Source: Marivirga lumbricoides
Lineage (GTDB): Bacteria > Bacteroidota > Bacteroidia > Cytophagales > Cyclobacteriaceae
NCBI RefSeq assembly: GCF_014636295.1
Contig: NZ_BMEC01000005.1
Location: forward strand, 62,001-126,000
Direction: 5' to 3'
Length of the DNA: 64,000 nt
Shown here: piece by piece, positions 34,025-43,768 of the stretch
Layout: each line of letters begins with the position of its first letter
Numbering within the stretch: the stretch's first letter is position 1
Notes under the pieces: generated by a model
The model's input: the letters and a program-made list of their open reading frames with translations, nothing else
What the model was told of the DNA's origin: nothing
Database searches by the model: none
Program-made: the position numbers and the translations under genes

Positions 34025-34677
34025 AGTTTTTTATTGATACAGCTAACCTAAAAGATATTAAAGAAGCCTATGAATTAGGTGTTTTGGATGGAGTAACCAC
34101 CAATCCTTCTTTAATGGCAAAAGAAGGTATTGCAGGAGCTGAAAATGTTACGGCACATTATAAAGCAATTTGTGATATCGTAGAAGCCAATGTAAGTGCA
34201 GAGGTCATAGCTACCGATTACGAAGGCATTATGAAGGAAGGTAGGGAATTGGCCAAACTGGATGATAAGATAGTTGTAAAAGTGCCGATGATCAGAGAGG
34301 GGATAAAAGCTATTAAGCAATTTACTGCTGAGGGCATCCGAACCAATTGTACGTTGATTTTTAGTGCAGGTCAGGCACTTTTAGCGGCCAAAGCCGGTGC
34401 CAGTTATGTGTCCCCATTTATTGGCCGTTTAGATGATATTTCGCACGATGGAATGGCTTTAATAGAGCAAATTATTCAGATTTATCAGAATTACGGTTAC
34501 GAAACTGAAGTTTTGGCAGCTTCAGTAAGGCATACCATGCATTTAATTCAGTGCGCAGAAGCAGGAGCTGATGTAGTAACATGCCCATTGAACGTAATCA
34601 CCGGCTTACTAAAACATCCTTTAACAGATAGCGGACTGGCTAAATTCCTGGAGGATCATAAAAAATCAAATAGTTAA
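34021..34677 (+). CDS. tal: Transaldolase / fructose-6-phosphate aldolase-like
   Basis: A 218-residue short transaldolase of the TalC/FSA type. The barrel motifs are MKFFIDTANLKDIKEAYELG, DGVTTNPSLMAKEG, IVVKVPMIREG with the Schiff-base lysine region, TNCTLIFSAGQALLAAKAGASYVSPFIGRLDD, and TEVLAASVRHTMH. Its start overlaps the tkt stop by four bases (ATGA). Together with transketolase it carries xylulose 5-phosphate into fructose 6-phosphate and glyceraldehyde 3-phosphate. Transaldolase and fructose-6-phosphate aldolase activity cannot be told apart from sequence; transaldolase is more likely given the neighbour. Confidence 0.88.
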   Translation: MKFFIDTANLKDIKEAYELGVLDGVTTNPSLMAKEGIAGAENVTAHYKAICDIVEANVSAEVIATDYEGIMKEGRELAKLDDKIVVKVPMIREGIKAIKQFTAEGIRTNCTLIFSAGQALLAAKAGASYVSPFIGRLDDISHDGMALIEQIIQIYQNYGYETEVLAASVRHTMHLIQCAEAGADVVTCPLNVITGLLKHPLTDSGLAKFLEDHKKSNS

Positions 34678-34680
34678 CAT

Positions 34681-36300
34681 ATGAAGCAGCTAGATACTTT
34701 AGATTGGGTATTTATTACCATCTATTTTGCCATTCTTTTTGGTGTGGCACTTTGGGTAATCTTTAAGAAGAATGAAAATACAGAAGATTACTTTCTTGCA
34801 GGCAGAAATGTTGGTTGGTTTGTAGTAGGGGCATCTATATTTGCTTCTAATATTGGTTCGGAACATGTGGTAGGTCTGGCCGGAGCAGGTGCAGGGGATA
34901 AAATACCTATGTTAATTTATGAAATTCAAGCATGGGTGGTGCTGATTTTAGGATGGGTTTTTCTTCCTTTCTATGCCCGGAGTGGCGTTTTTACGATGCC
35001 TGAATTCCTTGAAAAGCGCTTTAGTGCAAAATCAAGATGGTTTTTATCAGTAGTTTCTCTGGTAGCTTATATATTGACCAAGATTTCAGTAACCATTTAC
35101 GCTGGAGGAGTGGTTGTTTCGGCTCTTTTAGGTATTAATTTTTGGGTGGGTGCCATTGCAACAGTTGTTTTAACTGGCATTTATACCATATTTGGAGGAA
35201 TGCGTGCCGTGGTGTATACCGAAACTTTGCAGGCAATAGTACTCGTATTTGGAGCCGCAGCACTTACTTTTATAGGCCTTGAATATGTGGGTGGCTGGGG
35301 TGAAATGAAAGCCACTTTAGGTCCTGAATATTTCAATATGTGGCGTCCTACCACAGATCCTGACTTTCCTTGGCCCAGCTTGCTGATAACCAGTACAATC
35401 GTGGGTGTATGGTATTGGTGTACCGATCAGTACATTGTTCAAAGAACATTAACCGCTAAAAATATTAAGGCAGGTAGAAGAGGAGCTATTTTTGGAGCAT
35501 TTTTGAAATTATTACCGGTGTTTTTATTCCTGGTTCCGGGTATAATAGCTTTAACCTTAAAGCAAAAAGGCCTTTTAAACTGGGATACCCCTGATCAGGC
35601 TTTTCCTGTATTAATGAGTAATTTGTTGCCCTCAGGTTTAAGAGGTTTGGTAGCGGCAGGTTTATTGGCTGCGCTAATGAGTTCTTTAGCTTCTGTTTTC
35701 AATTCATGTTCTACCTTATTTACTGTGGATATTTACAAGAAAATGAGGCCGGAGGCTTCAGAGAAGAAACTGGTAACTACAGGAAGAATTGCTACTCTTG
35801 TAGTGGTAGTTTTAGGGATATTATGGATTCCTATTATGCAGAATATATCAGGCGTTTTATATGAATATTTACAAAAAGTTCAGGCCTACATAGCACCACC
35901 TATCACTGCAGTATTTTTATTAGGTATCTTCTATAAACGAATTAATGCCAAGGCAGCGTATCTTACACTGGTAGTTGGTTTTATTGTGGGTGCTCTTAGA
36001 ATAGTGCTGGAATTGGTTCAAAGTAGTTTAACTCCTGGTTCTGTATTACACACTATAGGTAGCGTGAACTTCCTTACCTTTGGAGCGTGGTTCTTCCTGA
36101 TTTGTATTGTCTTTACCATAGTTATCAGCTTAATTTCTGAAAAACCTGATCCGGTAAAAATTTCCGGCTTAACCTACGGTACCTTATCTGAGGAGGATAT
36201 CAGAGAAAATAAGATGAGTTATAACTGGAAAGATATTGTGGCATCTGTCCTTATTATAGCCATTGTAGTAGCGGTAATGATCTTTTTCAACGGTAAATAA
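34681..36300 (+). CDS. Sodium:solute symporter, likely L-arabinose transporter
   Basis: A 539-residue SSS-family symporter with about 14 transmembrane helices. Family signatures: LDWVFITIYFAILFGVALWV, the unwound helix NIGSEHVVGLAGAGAG, VSLVAYILTKISVTIYAGG, IFGGMRAVVYTETLQAIVLVFGAA, and LVAAGLLAALMSSLASVFNSCSTLFT (sodium site). It is the last gene of araBDA-tkt-tal, three bases after tal, and probably imports L-arabinose into the cytoplasm, as an SSS homologue does in Bacteroides arabinose loci. The substrate is inferred from context; other sugars are used by the same family. Confidence 0.88.
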   Translation: MKQLDTLDWVFITIYFAILFGVALWVIFKKNENTEDYFLAGRNVGWFVVGASIFASNIGSEHVVGLAGAGAGDKIPMLIYEIQAWVVLILGWVFLPFYARSGVFTMPEFLEKRFSAKSRWFLSVVSLVAYILTKISVTIYAGGVVVSALLGINFWVGAIATVVLTGIYTIFGGMRAVVYTETLQAIVLVFGAAALTFIGLEYVGGWGEMKATLGPEYFNMWRPTTDPDFPWPSLLITSTIVGVWYWCTDQYIVQRTLTAKNIKAGRRGAIFGAFLKLLPVFLFLVPGIIALTLKQKGLLNWDTPDQAFPVLMSNLLPSGLRGLVAAGLLAALMSSLASVFNSCSTLFTVDIYKKMRPEASEKKLVTTGRIATLVVVVLGILWIPIMQNISGVLYEYLQKVQAYIAPPITAVFLLGIFYKRINAKAAYLTLVVGFIVGALRIVLELVQSSLTPGSVLHTIGSVNFLTFGAWFFLICIVFTIVISLISEKPDPVKISGLTYGTLSEEDIRENKMSYNWKDIVASVLIIAIVVAVMIFFNGK

Positions 36301-36411
36301 AATGTAGAAGGATGTGTATACTCTTAAACTACATAAAGTTTTGAAATGTCGTTTTAGAAGTTTTTTCCAGTCTACCTGATAAGAGATGGAAAGGTACATC
36401 CTGAGTTTAAG

Positions 36412-36430
36412 CAGGAGCCGCTTGCTCCTG
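36412..36430 (+). terminator. Hairpin after the symporter gene
   Basis: CAGGAGC (36412-36418) pairs with GCTCCTG (36424-36430) over a 5-nt loop. There is no long T-run, so it may be a weak terminator, an RNA stabiliser for the upstream arabinose operon mRNA, or an attenuator before the GH127 gene. Confidence 0.4.
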
Positions 36431-36500
36431 AAAATTCTTATACACTTATAAAGTGGATTTAAGGCCAATGGTGGTTTTAATGAAATTAAACAAATGAAAT

Positions 36501-38834
36501 ATGAGGTTTAAAGTCATTTTTATATTGTCAATATTTGCCTGGGCCTGTCAGCCTGCAACACAGGAAAAAGCAGCGATTCAACCTTTCCATTTAAGTCAGG
36601 TTGAGTTGCTGCCTGGCCCTTTTTACGAGGCTCAGCAAACAGATTTGCAGTACATTCAGGAAATGGATGTGGACAGGTTGCTGGCACCTTATCTTACTCA
36701 GGCGGGATTAGCACCTGTAAAAGTAAATTATGGCAATTGGGAGGGAGATGGATTAAATGGCCACATTGGGGGGCATTATCTTTCAGCTTTGTCAATGATG
36801 TATGCGGCAACGGGTAATGAGCAAATGTTAGAGCGCCTTAACTACATGGTAGATTGGCTGGAGAAGTGTCAGCGGGCTAATGGAAATGGTTATGTAGGAG
36901 GTGTGCCTCAAAGTGATAGGATTTGGAGTGAAATAGCGAATGGTAATATTAATGCAGATTATTTTTCATTGAATGGTGGCTGGGTTCCTCTCTACAATAT
37001 TCATAAGATTTTTGCAGGTTTGAGAGATGCCTATTTATATGCAGGAAATGAGAAGGCTTTGATCCTTTGGAAAAACCTGTCCGATTGGTGGCTGGATACA
37101 ACAGAATCATTAAGTGAAGACCAGCTTCAGCAAATGCTTAAAAGTGAGCATGGTGGTTTAAATGAAGTGTTTGCCGATTTATATGCTGAAACAGGTGAGC
37201 AAAAATATTTAACAATGGCTAAAAAGCTCTCACACCGATTACTGCTCAATCCTTTAATGAAAGAGGAAGATTCACTTACCGGTATGCATGCCAACACGCA
37301 AATCCCAAAGGTGATAGGTTACGAACGCATAGCAGCTTTAGACTCCTCAATACAGTGGAATAAAGCTGCTTCATTCTTTTGGAATACGGTAGTAAATAAT
37401 AGAACAGTAGCCTTCGGAGGTAATAGTGTTCGGGAGCATTTCCACAACAGCGATGATTTTTCATCTATGATAAGCTCTGAGCAGGGGCCGGAAACTTGCA
37501 ATACTTACAATATGCTCAGGCTTTCCCATCTTCTTTTTTTGGAGGAGGGAGAAACCAGGTATATGAACTATTATGAGCGCGGACTGTACAATCATATCCT
37601 TTCATCTCAACACCCAGATGGTGGCTTTGTGTATTTTACTCCTGCAAGACCCAGGCATTACCGTGTCTACTCTCAACCTCATCAGGGAATGTGGTGCTGT
37701 GTGGGCTCAGGGCTTGAAAACCACACCAAATATGGGGAGATGATCTACGCCCATCAGGGAAATGATATCCTGGTTAATTTATTTATTCCATCTGTTTTGG
37801 AATGGAAAGACAGAGGTATTCTATTAGAGCAGGTAACAGATTTTCCTCTTTCAGAAAGAATAGCACTTACAATAAAAGAAATAAAAGACCCCTCAGAGTT
37901 TACTTTTAAGGTGAGAAAACCGGAATGGCTCAATAGAGAAGCTACTATTAAGGTGAATGACAAACTCATCAATAATAAACAAGCCGATGGCTACTACCTT
38001 ATTACCAGGAATTGGAATAGCGGAGACAAAATTACAATAGACCTACCTATGGATACCAGATTGGAGTATTTACCTGATGGTAGTAATTGGGCTGCCTATA
38101 TGCATGGGCCTATTTTAATGGCTTCTATTACTGATACCACTGATCTGGATGGACTTTGGGCAGATGACAGCCGGATGGGACATGTAGCTGATGGTGATTT
38201 TTATCCAATCAACCTGGCCCCGGTTTTAGTAGGTGATGATGAGTCATTAACAAAGCTTGATTCCGTGGCTCCTTTGCAATATTCTCTGGAAGGTAAATAT
38301 TATGCGCCAGAATATAGTAATCTTTCACTTGTTCCATTCTATCAAATTCATGAAGCACGCTATATGATGTACTGGCCGGTGACAGACTCCCTGGGGCTGG
38401 AAAAAATGCAAGCTGAAATGAAGGAGGAAGAGTCGGAAAGGTTAGCTTTAAAAGCAATAACTGTAGATTATGTAAAACCGGGAGAGCAACAACCGGAAGC
38501 GGATCACTTTTTTAAAGGTGAAGAAACTTTTATGGGCTATAGTGAGGAAAAATACTGGCGTAGCGGAACTGGTTGGTTTTCTTATGAATTAAGAGACCCG
38601 AGTCAGAAAGCCAGCTATTTTCAGATAGGAATTATGGCCAGAAAAGGAGAATCTTTTGATGTATTGGTAAATGGTGAACTATTGAAAAGATTTGAGGCTT
38701 CCGGAGGAGAAGAACTGTTTAAAATTAAATGGCCACATTCTTCTAAATCAGGACGGTATGAAGTATCCTTCCGGTCAGTTGATCAGGCAAGAATGCCTCG
38801 CATTTTCGATATACGGTTGTTAACAGATAACTAA
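36501..38834 (+). CDS. GH127 beta-L-arabinofuranosidase, lipoprotein
   Basis: A 777-residue GH127 (DUF1680) enzyme. The N-terminus is a lipoprotein signal ending WAC (Cys16). The catalytic zinc-Cys centre of the family is present: GPETCNTYNML (Glu331, Cys333) and GMWCCVGSGLENH (Cys399, Cys400). Other landmarks are GDGLNGHIGGHYLSALSMMY and NGGWVPLYNIHKIFAGL. The extra C-terminal beta-sandwich domain ends near residue 777. GH127 enzymes release beta-L-arabinofuranose, such as that on plant extensin glycans, or act on related linkages. Its presence in a mostly alpha-arabinan locus hints at substrates with both linkages, or that this one has a different specificity. It lies 36 bases before the HTCS gene. 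Confidence 0.92.
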   Translation: MRFKVIFILSIFAWACQPATQEKAAIQPFHLSQVELLPGPFYEAQQTDLQYIQEMDVDRLLAPYLTQAGLAPVKVNYGNWEGDGLNGHIGGHYLSALSMMYAATGNEQMLERLNYMVDWLEKCQRANGNGYVGGVPQSDRIWSEIANGNINADYFSLNGGWVPLYNIHKIFAGLRDAYLYAGNEKALILWKNLSDWWLDTTESLSEDQLQQMLKSEHGGLNEVFADLYAETGEQKYLTMAKKLSHRLLLNPLMKEEDSLTGMHANTQIPKVIGYERIAALDSSIQWNKAASFFWNTVVNNRTVAFGGNSVREHFHNSDDFSSMISSEQGPETCNTYNMLRLSHLLFLEEGETRYMNYYERGLYNHILSSQHPDGGFVYFTPARPRHYRVYSQPHQGMWCCVGSGLENHTKYGEMIYAHQGNDILVNLFIPSVLEWKDRGILLEQVTDFPLSERIALTIKEIKDPSEFTFKVRKPEWLNREATIKVNDKLINNKQADGYYLITRNWNSGDKITIDLPMDTRLEYLPDGSNWAAYMHGPILMASITDTTDLDGLWADDSRMGHVADGDFYPINLAPVLVGDDESLTKLDSVAPLQYSLEGKYYAPEYSNLSLVPFYQIHEARYMMYWPVTDSLGLEKMQAEMKEEESERLALKAITVDYVKPGEQQPEADHFFKGEETFMGYSEEKYWRSGTGWFSYELRDPSQKASYFQIGIMARKGESFDVLVNGELLKRFEASGGEELFKIKWPHSSKSGRYEVSFRSVDQARMPRIFDIRLLTDN

Positions 38835-38869
38835 TTTTCTCTATTTTGCCGGAATTCTAATCAATTGGG

Positions 38870-41800
38870 ATGTCACTAGTTAAAAGGGGAATTTACAAAG
38901 TAATTATGTGGGAGAAGTTTTTCTTCTCTCTTTTTCTCTCAGTAGTATTGATAGCGTCATTCAATACAGGTGGGTACAGTCAAACCAGAAATACCCGTTT
39001 TCAGCATTTGACCATAGATGATGGGCTGCCCCAAAATATGGTGGATTGTATGCTTCAAGATAGCCATGGTTTCCTTTGGTTTGGTACCTGGAATGGTCTG
39101 TGTAGATATGATGGATACACTTTTGAAGTTTTTGATAACCAAAGTTCAAAAGGGAAGTCCATCCGCGATAATTTTATATATGCATTATTGGAAGATGCTT
39201 ATGGCAATATCTGGATAGGGACTCACCGGGGTTTGCAGGTGTATTTGCACCAAAATGGAGAATTCATTTTTATAGATGATGAGCGTGCAAAAGGTGCTGA
39301 TTTAAAGGATAAAAATATACGCTCTCTAGCATTAACAACAAATGGCAACTTAGTTGTAGGTTCTAATGATGATGTGTACTTATTTGAAATAGCAAATTCC
39401 AGAGGAGAATTAAACCTTATTAAAAACTATACTTTAGGTATATATGATAAAAATATAAGAGGAACAGTTGTAAATACGCTAACTACCGATGCTGTAGATG
39501 ACATTTGGATAGGAACCAATGCTGGTATTACAGTAATTCCTTCAAACAATAATGATTTTAAATATTTCAATACCTCATCTTCAGGTCTTTCCTCTGATCA
39601 GGTACTTTCCATTTTTGAATCCGGCAATGGAGAGATATGGATAGGAACAGAATATGGTTTGAATAAATTGAACCAACCCACTAACTCATTTATTCAATTT
39701 GTAAGTGATGGAAATATAGGGTTAGTGCATAATACCATTATGGATATTATTGAAGATAATTCCGGTAATTTACTTATTGCCACATTAGGTGGATTAAGTG
39801 TGATGGACAAGCAAACTAACCAATTTACAAATTACAAAAATGAGTATAATGTTAAACACAGCTTAAGTAATGATTTTGTAAACTGCTTGTTGCTGGATGA
39901 TAAAAATAATGTTTGGATCGGTACGGAAAGGGGAGGTGTTAATTTCTATAATACCAATCAAAATGTTGTGGAACATTTTGAGTACCACCCCGACAATTCT
40001 AATAGCTTAAGTTACAGTACGGTAAATTCAGTTTTTAAAGAGGAAGCCATTTTATGGATAGGCACAGCCGGTGGGGGGGTGAATAAATATAATCCTGAAA
40101 CAGGTGTTTTTACTCATTACAGAAACAATCCTGAGGATCCTGCAAGTATTTCGAGCGACTTTATAACCACCATTAGTAAAGATAAATACGATAGATTATG
40201 GATTGGAACCTGGGGCTGGGGTTTAAATATCCTTTCGAAAACTGATAAAGTTTCAGATAGGTTTATCCGTCATGCTGCACCTGAAAAAGCAGGACTTACC
40301 AGTAATTTTATATCCTCTGTAGTAGCGGATGCTTACGGAAATTTATGGATTGGAACATTAGGGGGGCTCGTAAAATATGACATTGAAAAGGATGAGTACC
40401 ATCCTTACAATCCCTCAGATAATACCATTGAAATTTCAAATATAGGCTGTTTACTTTTTGAAAATAAAAACACCCTGTGGCTGGGAACCAGAAATGGCCT
40501 CTATCGATTGCAATCGGCTGATGGCACTTTTGAGCCAAAAAATACTATCATCGATGTGTTTACAAGCTCCGGAAATGATACCACTTCTATAAGTGGCAAT
40601 TATGTGATATCAATGTTGAAAGATTCAGAAGGTGGGCTTTGGTTCGGAACGTATGGGCAGGGGCTCAACAAACTAATTAAAAAAGGTAATTCTATTCACT
40701 TTAAATCTTTTACAACAAAGGATGGTCTCAGCAATACGGTAATTTACGGTATTGAGCAGGACAACGAAAAGAACATATGGCTTAGCACGGATTTTGGTCT
40801 TTCTCGTCTTGATCCGGAAACAGAAGATTTCAGGAATTTTTATACAGTAGATGGCTTGTTAAACAATCAGTATTACTGGTCCGCTACTCATAAAAGTGAA
40901 GATGGTAAGTTGTACTTTGGAGGAATGGAAGGGCTGGATGCTTTTTATCCTGAATGGATTAAAGATGATTTTGAATCAAGCAAGGTGACTATCACGGACA
41001 TTAAAATCTTAAATGAGTCAGTAGCACAGGACAAAGAATATAATGGAGTGGTTGTTTTAGAAGAAAGCCCTCACACTGCAGAAAAGATCAATATATCTTA
41101 TAAAGAGAAAGTTTTTGGGATAGAGTTTTCATCACTTAATTTCCGTCAGCCCAAAATGGTTCGCTATGCTTACATTTTGGAAGGATTTGAAAACGAATGG
41201 AATTATGTTTCTTCCGGCAGGAGGTATGCAACTTACACCAACCTAAAGCCCGGCGAGTATACTTTTAAAGTGAAGGCATCCGGTAGTAACGGAGAGTTTG
41301 ATACTTCCCCTACATCCATAGTTATATCCATTGCCCCTCCATTTTGGGATACACTATGGTTTAAGTTTCTGTGCGGATTAATGTTAGTGGGAATAATATT
41401 AGGGTACATCAGGTACAGAACATATTCTTTAAATAAACAGAAAGTTATTTTGGAAGCGCAGGTAAAAGAGCGTACTGAAAAAATTAGCCTGCAGAAAGAA
41501 GCTTTGTCATTGCAAGCCTTACAACTCTTAAATAATAACAATGAGTTGGAAGAAAAGCAAGAGATGATTGAGGGCCAGAATCTTATTTTAGAAAATCAAA
41601 ATAAGGAAATAACAAATCAGCATAATGAGCTTAAAAAATTAAATAATAAGCTAAAGTTAGTGAGCCAGCTAAAACTGAGTTTCTTCACTAACATATCCCA
41701 TGAGTTTAGAACACCATTAACATTAATTCTTGGTCCAATTGAGTATTTACTTAAACAACACGACTTGAGCAAAGAGGTAAAAAACTCACTTAATGTCATG

Positions 41801-43291
41801 AACAGAAATGCCCAACGGCTTCTCCATCTGGTTAATCAGATTATGGATTTCAGAAAAATTGAACAAAAAAGAATGGAGTTAAAAGTGGCTCAGGGCAGTA
41901 TAAGTGGTTTCTGTAAGAATATTTTTAAAGCTTTTGAACCGCTTTCCACTGCACGGAATATCAAATTTGCTTATCAGGAATTTAGTTTGCCGGAAGAAGT
42001 GTGGTTTGATAAGGGCAATATGGAAAATGTACTTTATAATATTTTGTCCAATGCCTTTAAATATACCAATCCAGGGGGTAACGTTAACCTTGAGGTAAAG
42101 GGGCTTACAAAAGAAGAGGCTAATATTAAGCTAGATGTAGAAGCAGGGGATCAGGAAAAGTCAGTTATCAGTATTAAAGTCCAGGACACAGGTGTTGGTA
42201 TTAGTAAAGAAAACCTGCCACTGGTTTTTAAGCGTTTTTATAGGATTGAATCAGAAGAGGCTTTTAAAATAGGAGGCTCAGGTATCGGCCTGGCACTTAC
42301 CGAGGAGTTAGTAAAAGCGCACCACGGTAATATTTTTGTGCAAAGTGTGCCCGGGGAGGGATCAACTTTCGAAATTCAATTTCCATGTTTGAAGAATTAT
42401 TACAGCTTTAATGAGCTATCTGAGAAGTTGGATGACGAAGTTAACATAACGCAACAGGTTGAAATTTTAAAGAATGAGTTCTTAAATGATTACAGCGAAG
42501 AAGAATCTGTGCCGGAGGTAAGTTCTGTTTTTGAAAGAACAAGAGCCACTATTTTGATAGTAGAGGACAATACAGATTTGAGAAAATTTATAGCCCATAG
42601 GTTTGATAAAACTTATGATGTAATTGAGGCACCAAATGGATCAGTAGGCATTGATTTAGCCTTTAAGCATTGGCCTGACTTAGTTATCAGTGATGTGATG
42701 ATGCCTGAAATTGGTGGTTTGGAACTCTGTGCTACCTTAAAAAATAATTTAGCCACCAGCCATATACCTATTATTCTGTTAACAGCTAAGAGTGAAGTGG
42801 AAAATCAAATTGAGGGTTTACAGACAGGAGCTGACGAGTATTTGGCCAAACCTTTTAATTTTGAACTTTTAGAAGCAAGAGTGATAAACCTTATTGAATC
42901 AAGAAAAGAACTGCGAAAGAAATTTCTTGAAGTCTCTGATTTTAGAATTAATGATGCAACTACTAATCCCAAGGACGAAAAATTTCTGAAGCATGCCATT
43001 AAAATAGTAGAAGAGAACATGGAGGAATCTTTATTCGGTGTTAAGCAGTTTGTTGACACCATGGGAATTTCCAGAAGTTTACTGCATAAAAAACTAAAAA
43101 AACTTACCGATCAGTCTGCAGCTGAGTTTATCAATCATTTAAGGATGAAACGTGCTAAGCAATTACTTAAAGAAGGCGAGTTAAACGTTTCGGAAGTAGC
43201 TTATGCCGTTGGGTATAACGATCCAAAATATTTCACGAGACTTTTTAATAAGTACTTTGGCAAAAGCCCTAAAGATTTTATGATTAAGTAG
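38870..43291 (+). CDS. Hybrid two-component system (HTCS) regulator
   Basis: A 1473-residue HTCS with the full domain order. First is a signal-anchor (about 13-32), then a periplasmic beta-propeller sensor with many Reg_prop repeats (about 45-730, units such as LWFGTWNGLCRYDG and IWIGTHRGLQVY), and a Y_Y_Y domain (about 745-815). A transmembrane helix (about 830-848) and a coiled coil follow. The histidine kinase comes next (His944 in NISHEFRTPLTLILGPIEYLL, then ATPase G-box VGISKENLPLVFKRFYR and GGSGIGLALTEELVKAH), then a receiver domain with phospho-acceptor Asp1275 in ISDVMMPEIGG, and last a C-terminal AraC helix-turn-helix. It senses arabino-oligosaccharides by context and activates the neighbouring susCD and glycosidase genes. 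Confidence 0.94.
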   Translation: MSLVKRGIYKVIMWEKFFFSLFLSVVLIASFNTGGYSQTRNTRFQHLTIDDGLPQNMVDCMLQDSHGFLWFGTWNGLCRYDGYTFEVFDNQSSKGKSIRDNFIYALLEDAYGNIWIGTHRGLQVYLHQNGEFIFIDDERAKGADLKDKNIRSLALTTNGNLVVGSNDDVYLFEIANSRGELNLIKNYTLGIYDKNIRGTVVNTLTTDAVDDIWIGTNAGITVIPSNNNDFKYFNTSSSGLSSDQVLSIFESGNGEIWIGTEYGLNKLNQPTNSFIQFVSDGNIGLVHNTIMDIIEDNSGNLLIATLGGLSVMDKQTNQFTNYKNEYNVKHSLSNDFVNCLLLDDKNNVWIGTERGGVNFYNTNQNVVEHFEYHPDNSNSLSYSTVNSVFKEEAILWIGTAGGGVNKYNPETGVFTHYRNNPEDPASISSDFITTISKDKYDRLWIGTWGWGLNILSKTDKVSDRFIRHAAPEKAGLTSNFISSVVADAYGNLWIGTLGGLVKYDIEKDEYHPYNPSDNTIEISNIGCLLFENKNTLWLGTRNGLYRLQSADGTFEPKNTIIDVFTSSGNDTTSISGNYVISMLKDSEGGLWFGTYGQGLNKLIKKGNSIHFKSFTTKDGLSNTVIYGIEQDNEKNIWLSTDFGLSRLDPETEDFRNFYTVDGLLNNQYYWSATHKSEDGKLYFGGMEGLDAFYPEWIKDDFESSKVTITDIKILNESVAQDKEYNGVVVLEESPHTAEKINISYKEKVFGIEFSSLNFRQPKMVRYAYILEGFENEWNYVSSGRRYATYTNLKPGEYTFKVKASGSNGEFDTSPTSIVISIAPPFWDTLWFKFLCGLMLVGIILGYIRYRTYSLNKQKVILEAQVKERTEKISLQKEALSLQALQLLNNNNELEEKQEMIEGQNLILENQNKEITNQHNELKKLNNKLKLVSQLKLSFFTNISHEFRTPLTLILGPIEYLLKQHDLSKEVKNSLNVMNRNAQRLLHLVNQIMDFRKIEQKRMELKVAQGSISGFCKNIFKAFEPLSTARNIKFAYQEFSLPEEVWFDKGNMENVLYNILSNAFKYTNPGGNVNLEVKGLTKEEANIKLDVEAGDQEKSVISIKVQDTGVGISKENLPLVFKRFYRIESEEAFKIGGSGIGLALTEELVKAHHGNIFVQSVPGEGSTFEIQFPCLKNYYSFNELSEKLDDEVNITQQVEILKNEFLNDYSEEESVPEVSSVFERTRATILIVEDNTDLRKFIAHRFDKTYDVIEAPNGSVGIDLAFKHWPDLVISDVMMPEIGGLELCATLKNNLATSHIPIILLTAKSEVENQIEGLQTGADEYLAKPFNFELLEARVINLIESRKELRKKFLEVSDFRINDATTNPKDEKFLKHAIKIVEENMEESLFGVKQFVDTMGISRSLLHKKLKKLTDQSAAEFINHLRMKRAKQLLKEGELNVSEVAYAVGYNDPKYFTRLFNKYFGKSPKDFMIK

Positions 43292-43320
43292 TATGAAAAG
43301 GCTTTTTTTAACAATTAAAA

Positions 43321-43332
43321 GCAAACGTTTGC
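43321..43332. promoter_or_regulatory. Palindrome GCAAACGTTTGC, candidate operator
   Basis: A perfect 12-bp palindrome resembling LacI-family operator cores. It lies 29 bases after the HTCS stop. A second copy with one difference (GCAAACGTTTAC) is at 43499-43510; the centres are 178 bases apart, close to a whole number of helical turns. Confidence 0.4.
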
Positions 43333-43362
43333 CATTAAAATGGGCTTAATTAGCTAATAAAG

Positions 43363-43399
43363 CTATTGTGTAAATGTGTCCACCAAATTTACACAATAG
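43363..43399. promoter_or_regulatory. 13-bp inverted repeat upstream of the SusC operon
   Basis: CTATTGTGTAAAT (43363-43375) pairs perfectly with ATTTACACAATAG (43387-43399) over an 11-nt spacer. There is no T-run, so it may be an operator or an RNA stem rather than a classical terminator. It lies in the 200-base gap between the HTCS gene and the next operon, where HTCS binding sites are expected. Confidence 0.45.
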
Positions 43400-43496
43400 T
43401 CAACCTGATAGCTAATTTGTCTGTGCACCTTGCCTCTGTAATTAGTCAAAGCAGCTAATTAAAATATAACTTTAATTTTAATTAAAATTACTATGT

Positions 43497-43748
43497 ATGC
43501 AAACGTTTACGAAACTAGAATTTTTCTTGGTTACAATGGTGGTTGTACTCTCTTTTACTATAGCACTAGTACTGGAGAAGGTACTTGAGAAGACTATACC
43601 CTTCAAAGCAATAGAACAACCCCTTGTCAGCATCAACATTTTTGAGACGGGTGTTAAAAACATTTCAGTAGTCGATAGACATATTGTTATGGCGAGAGCT
43701 ATAACAAGAGAAATCAAAATGCACTATCCTTTTTATATAAAAGCATGA
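43497..43748 (+). CDS. Possible small membrane protein
   Basis: An open frame for 83 residues with one strong hydrophobic helix (FFLVTMVVVLSFTIALVLEKVL, about residues 9-30) and a basic C-terminal half. It runs in the same direction as the SusC operon and ends 20 bases before the preferred lipoprotein start. No family recognised. A putative operator palindrome (43499-43510) lies within its first codons, and a similar-sized frame is open on the other strand, so it may be chance. Listed at low confidence. Confidence 0.3.
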   Translation: MQTFTKLEFFLVTMVVVLSFTIALVLEKVLEKTIPFKAIEQPLVSINIFETGVKNISVVDRHIVMARAITREIKMHYPFYIKA

Positions 43749-43768
43749 ACTCTTTAAAATCTAATTTT

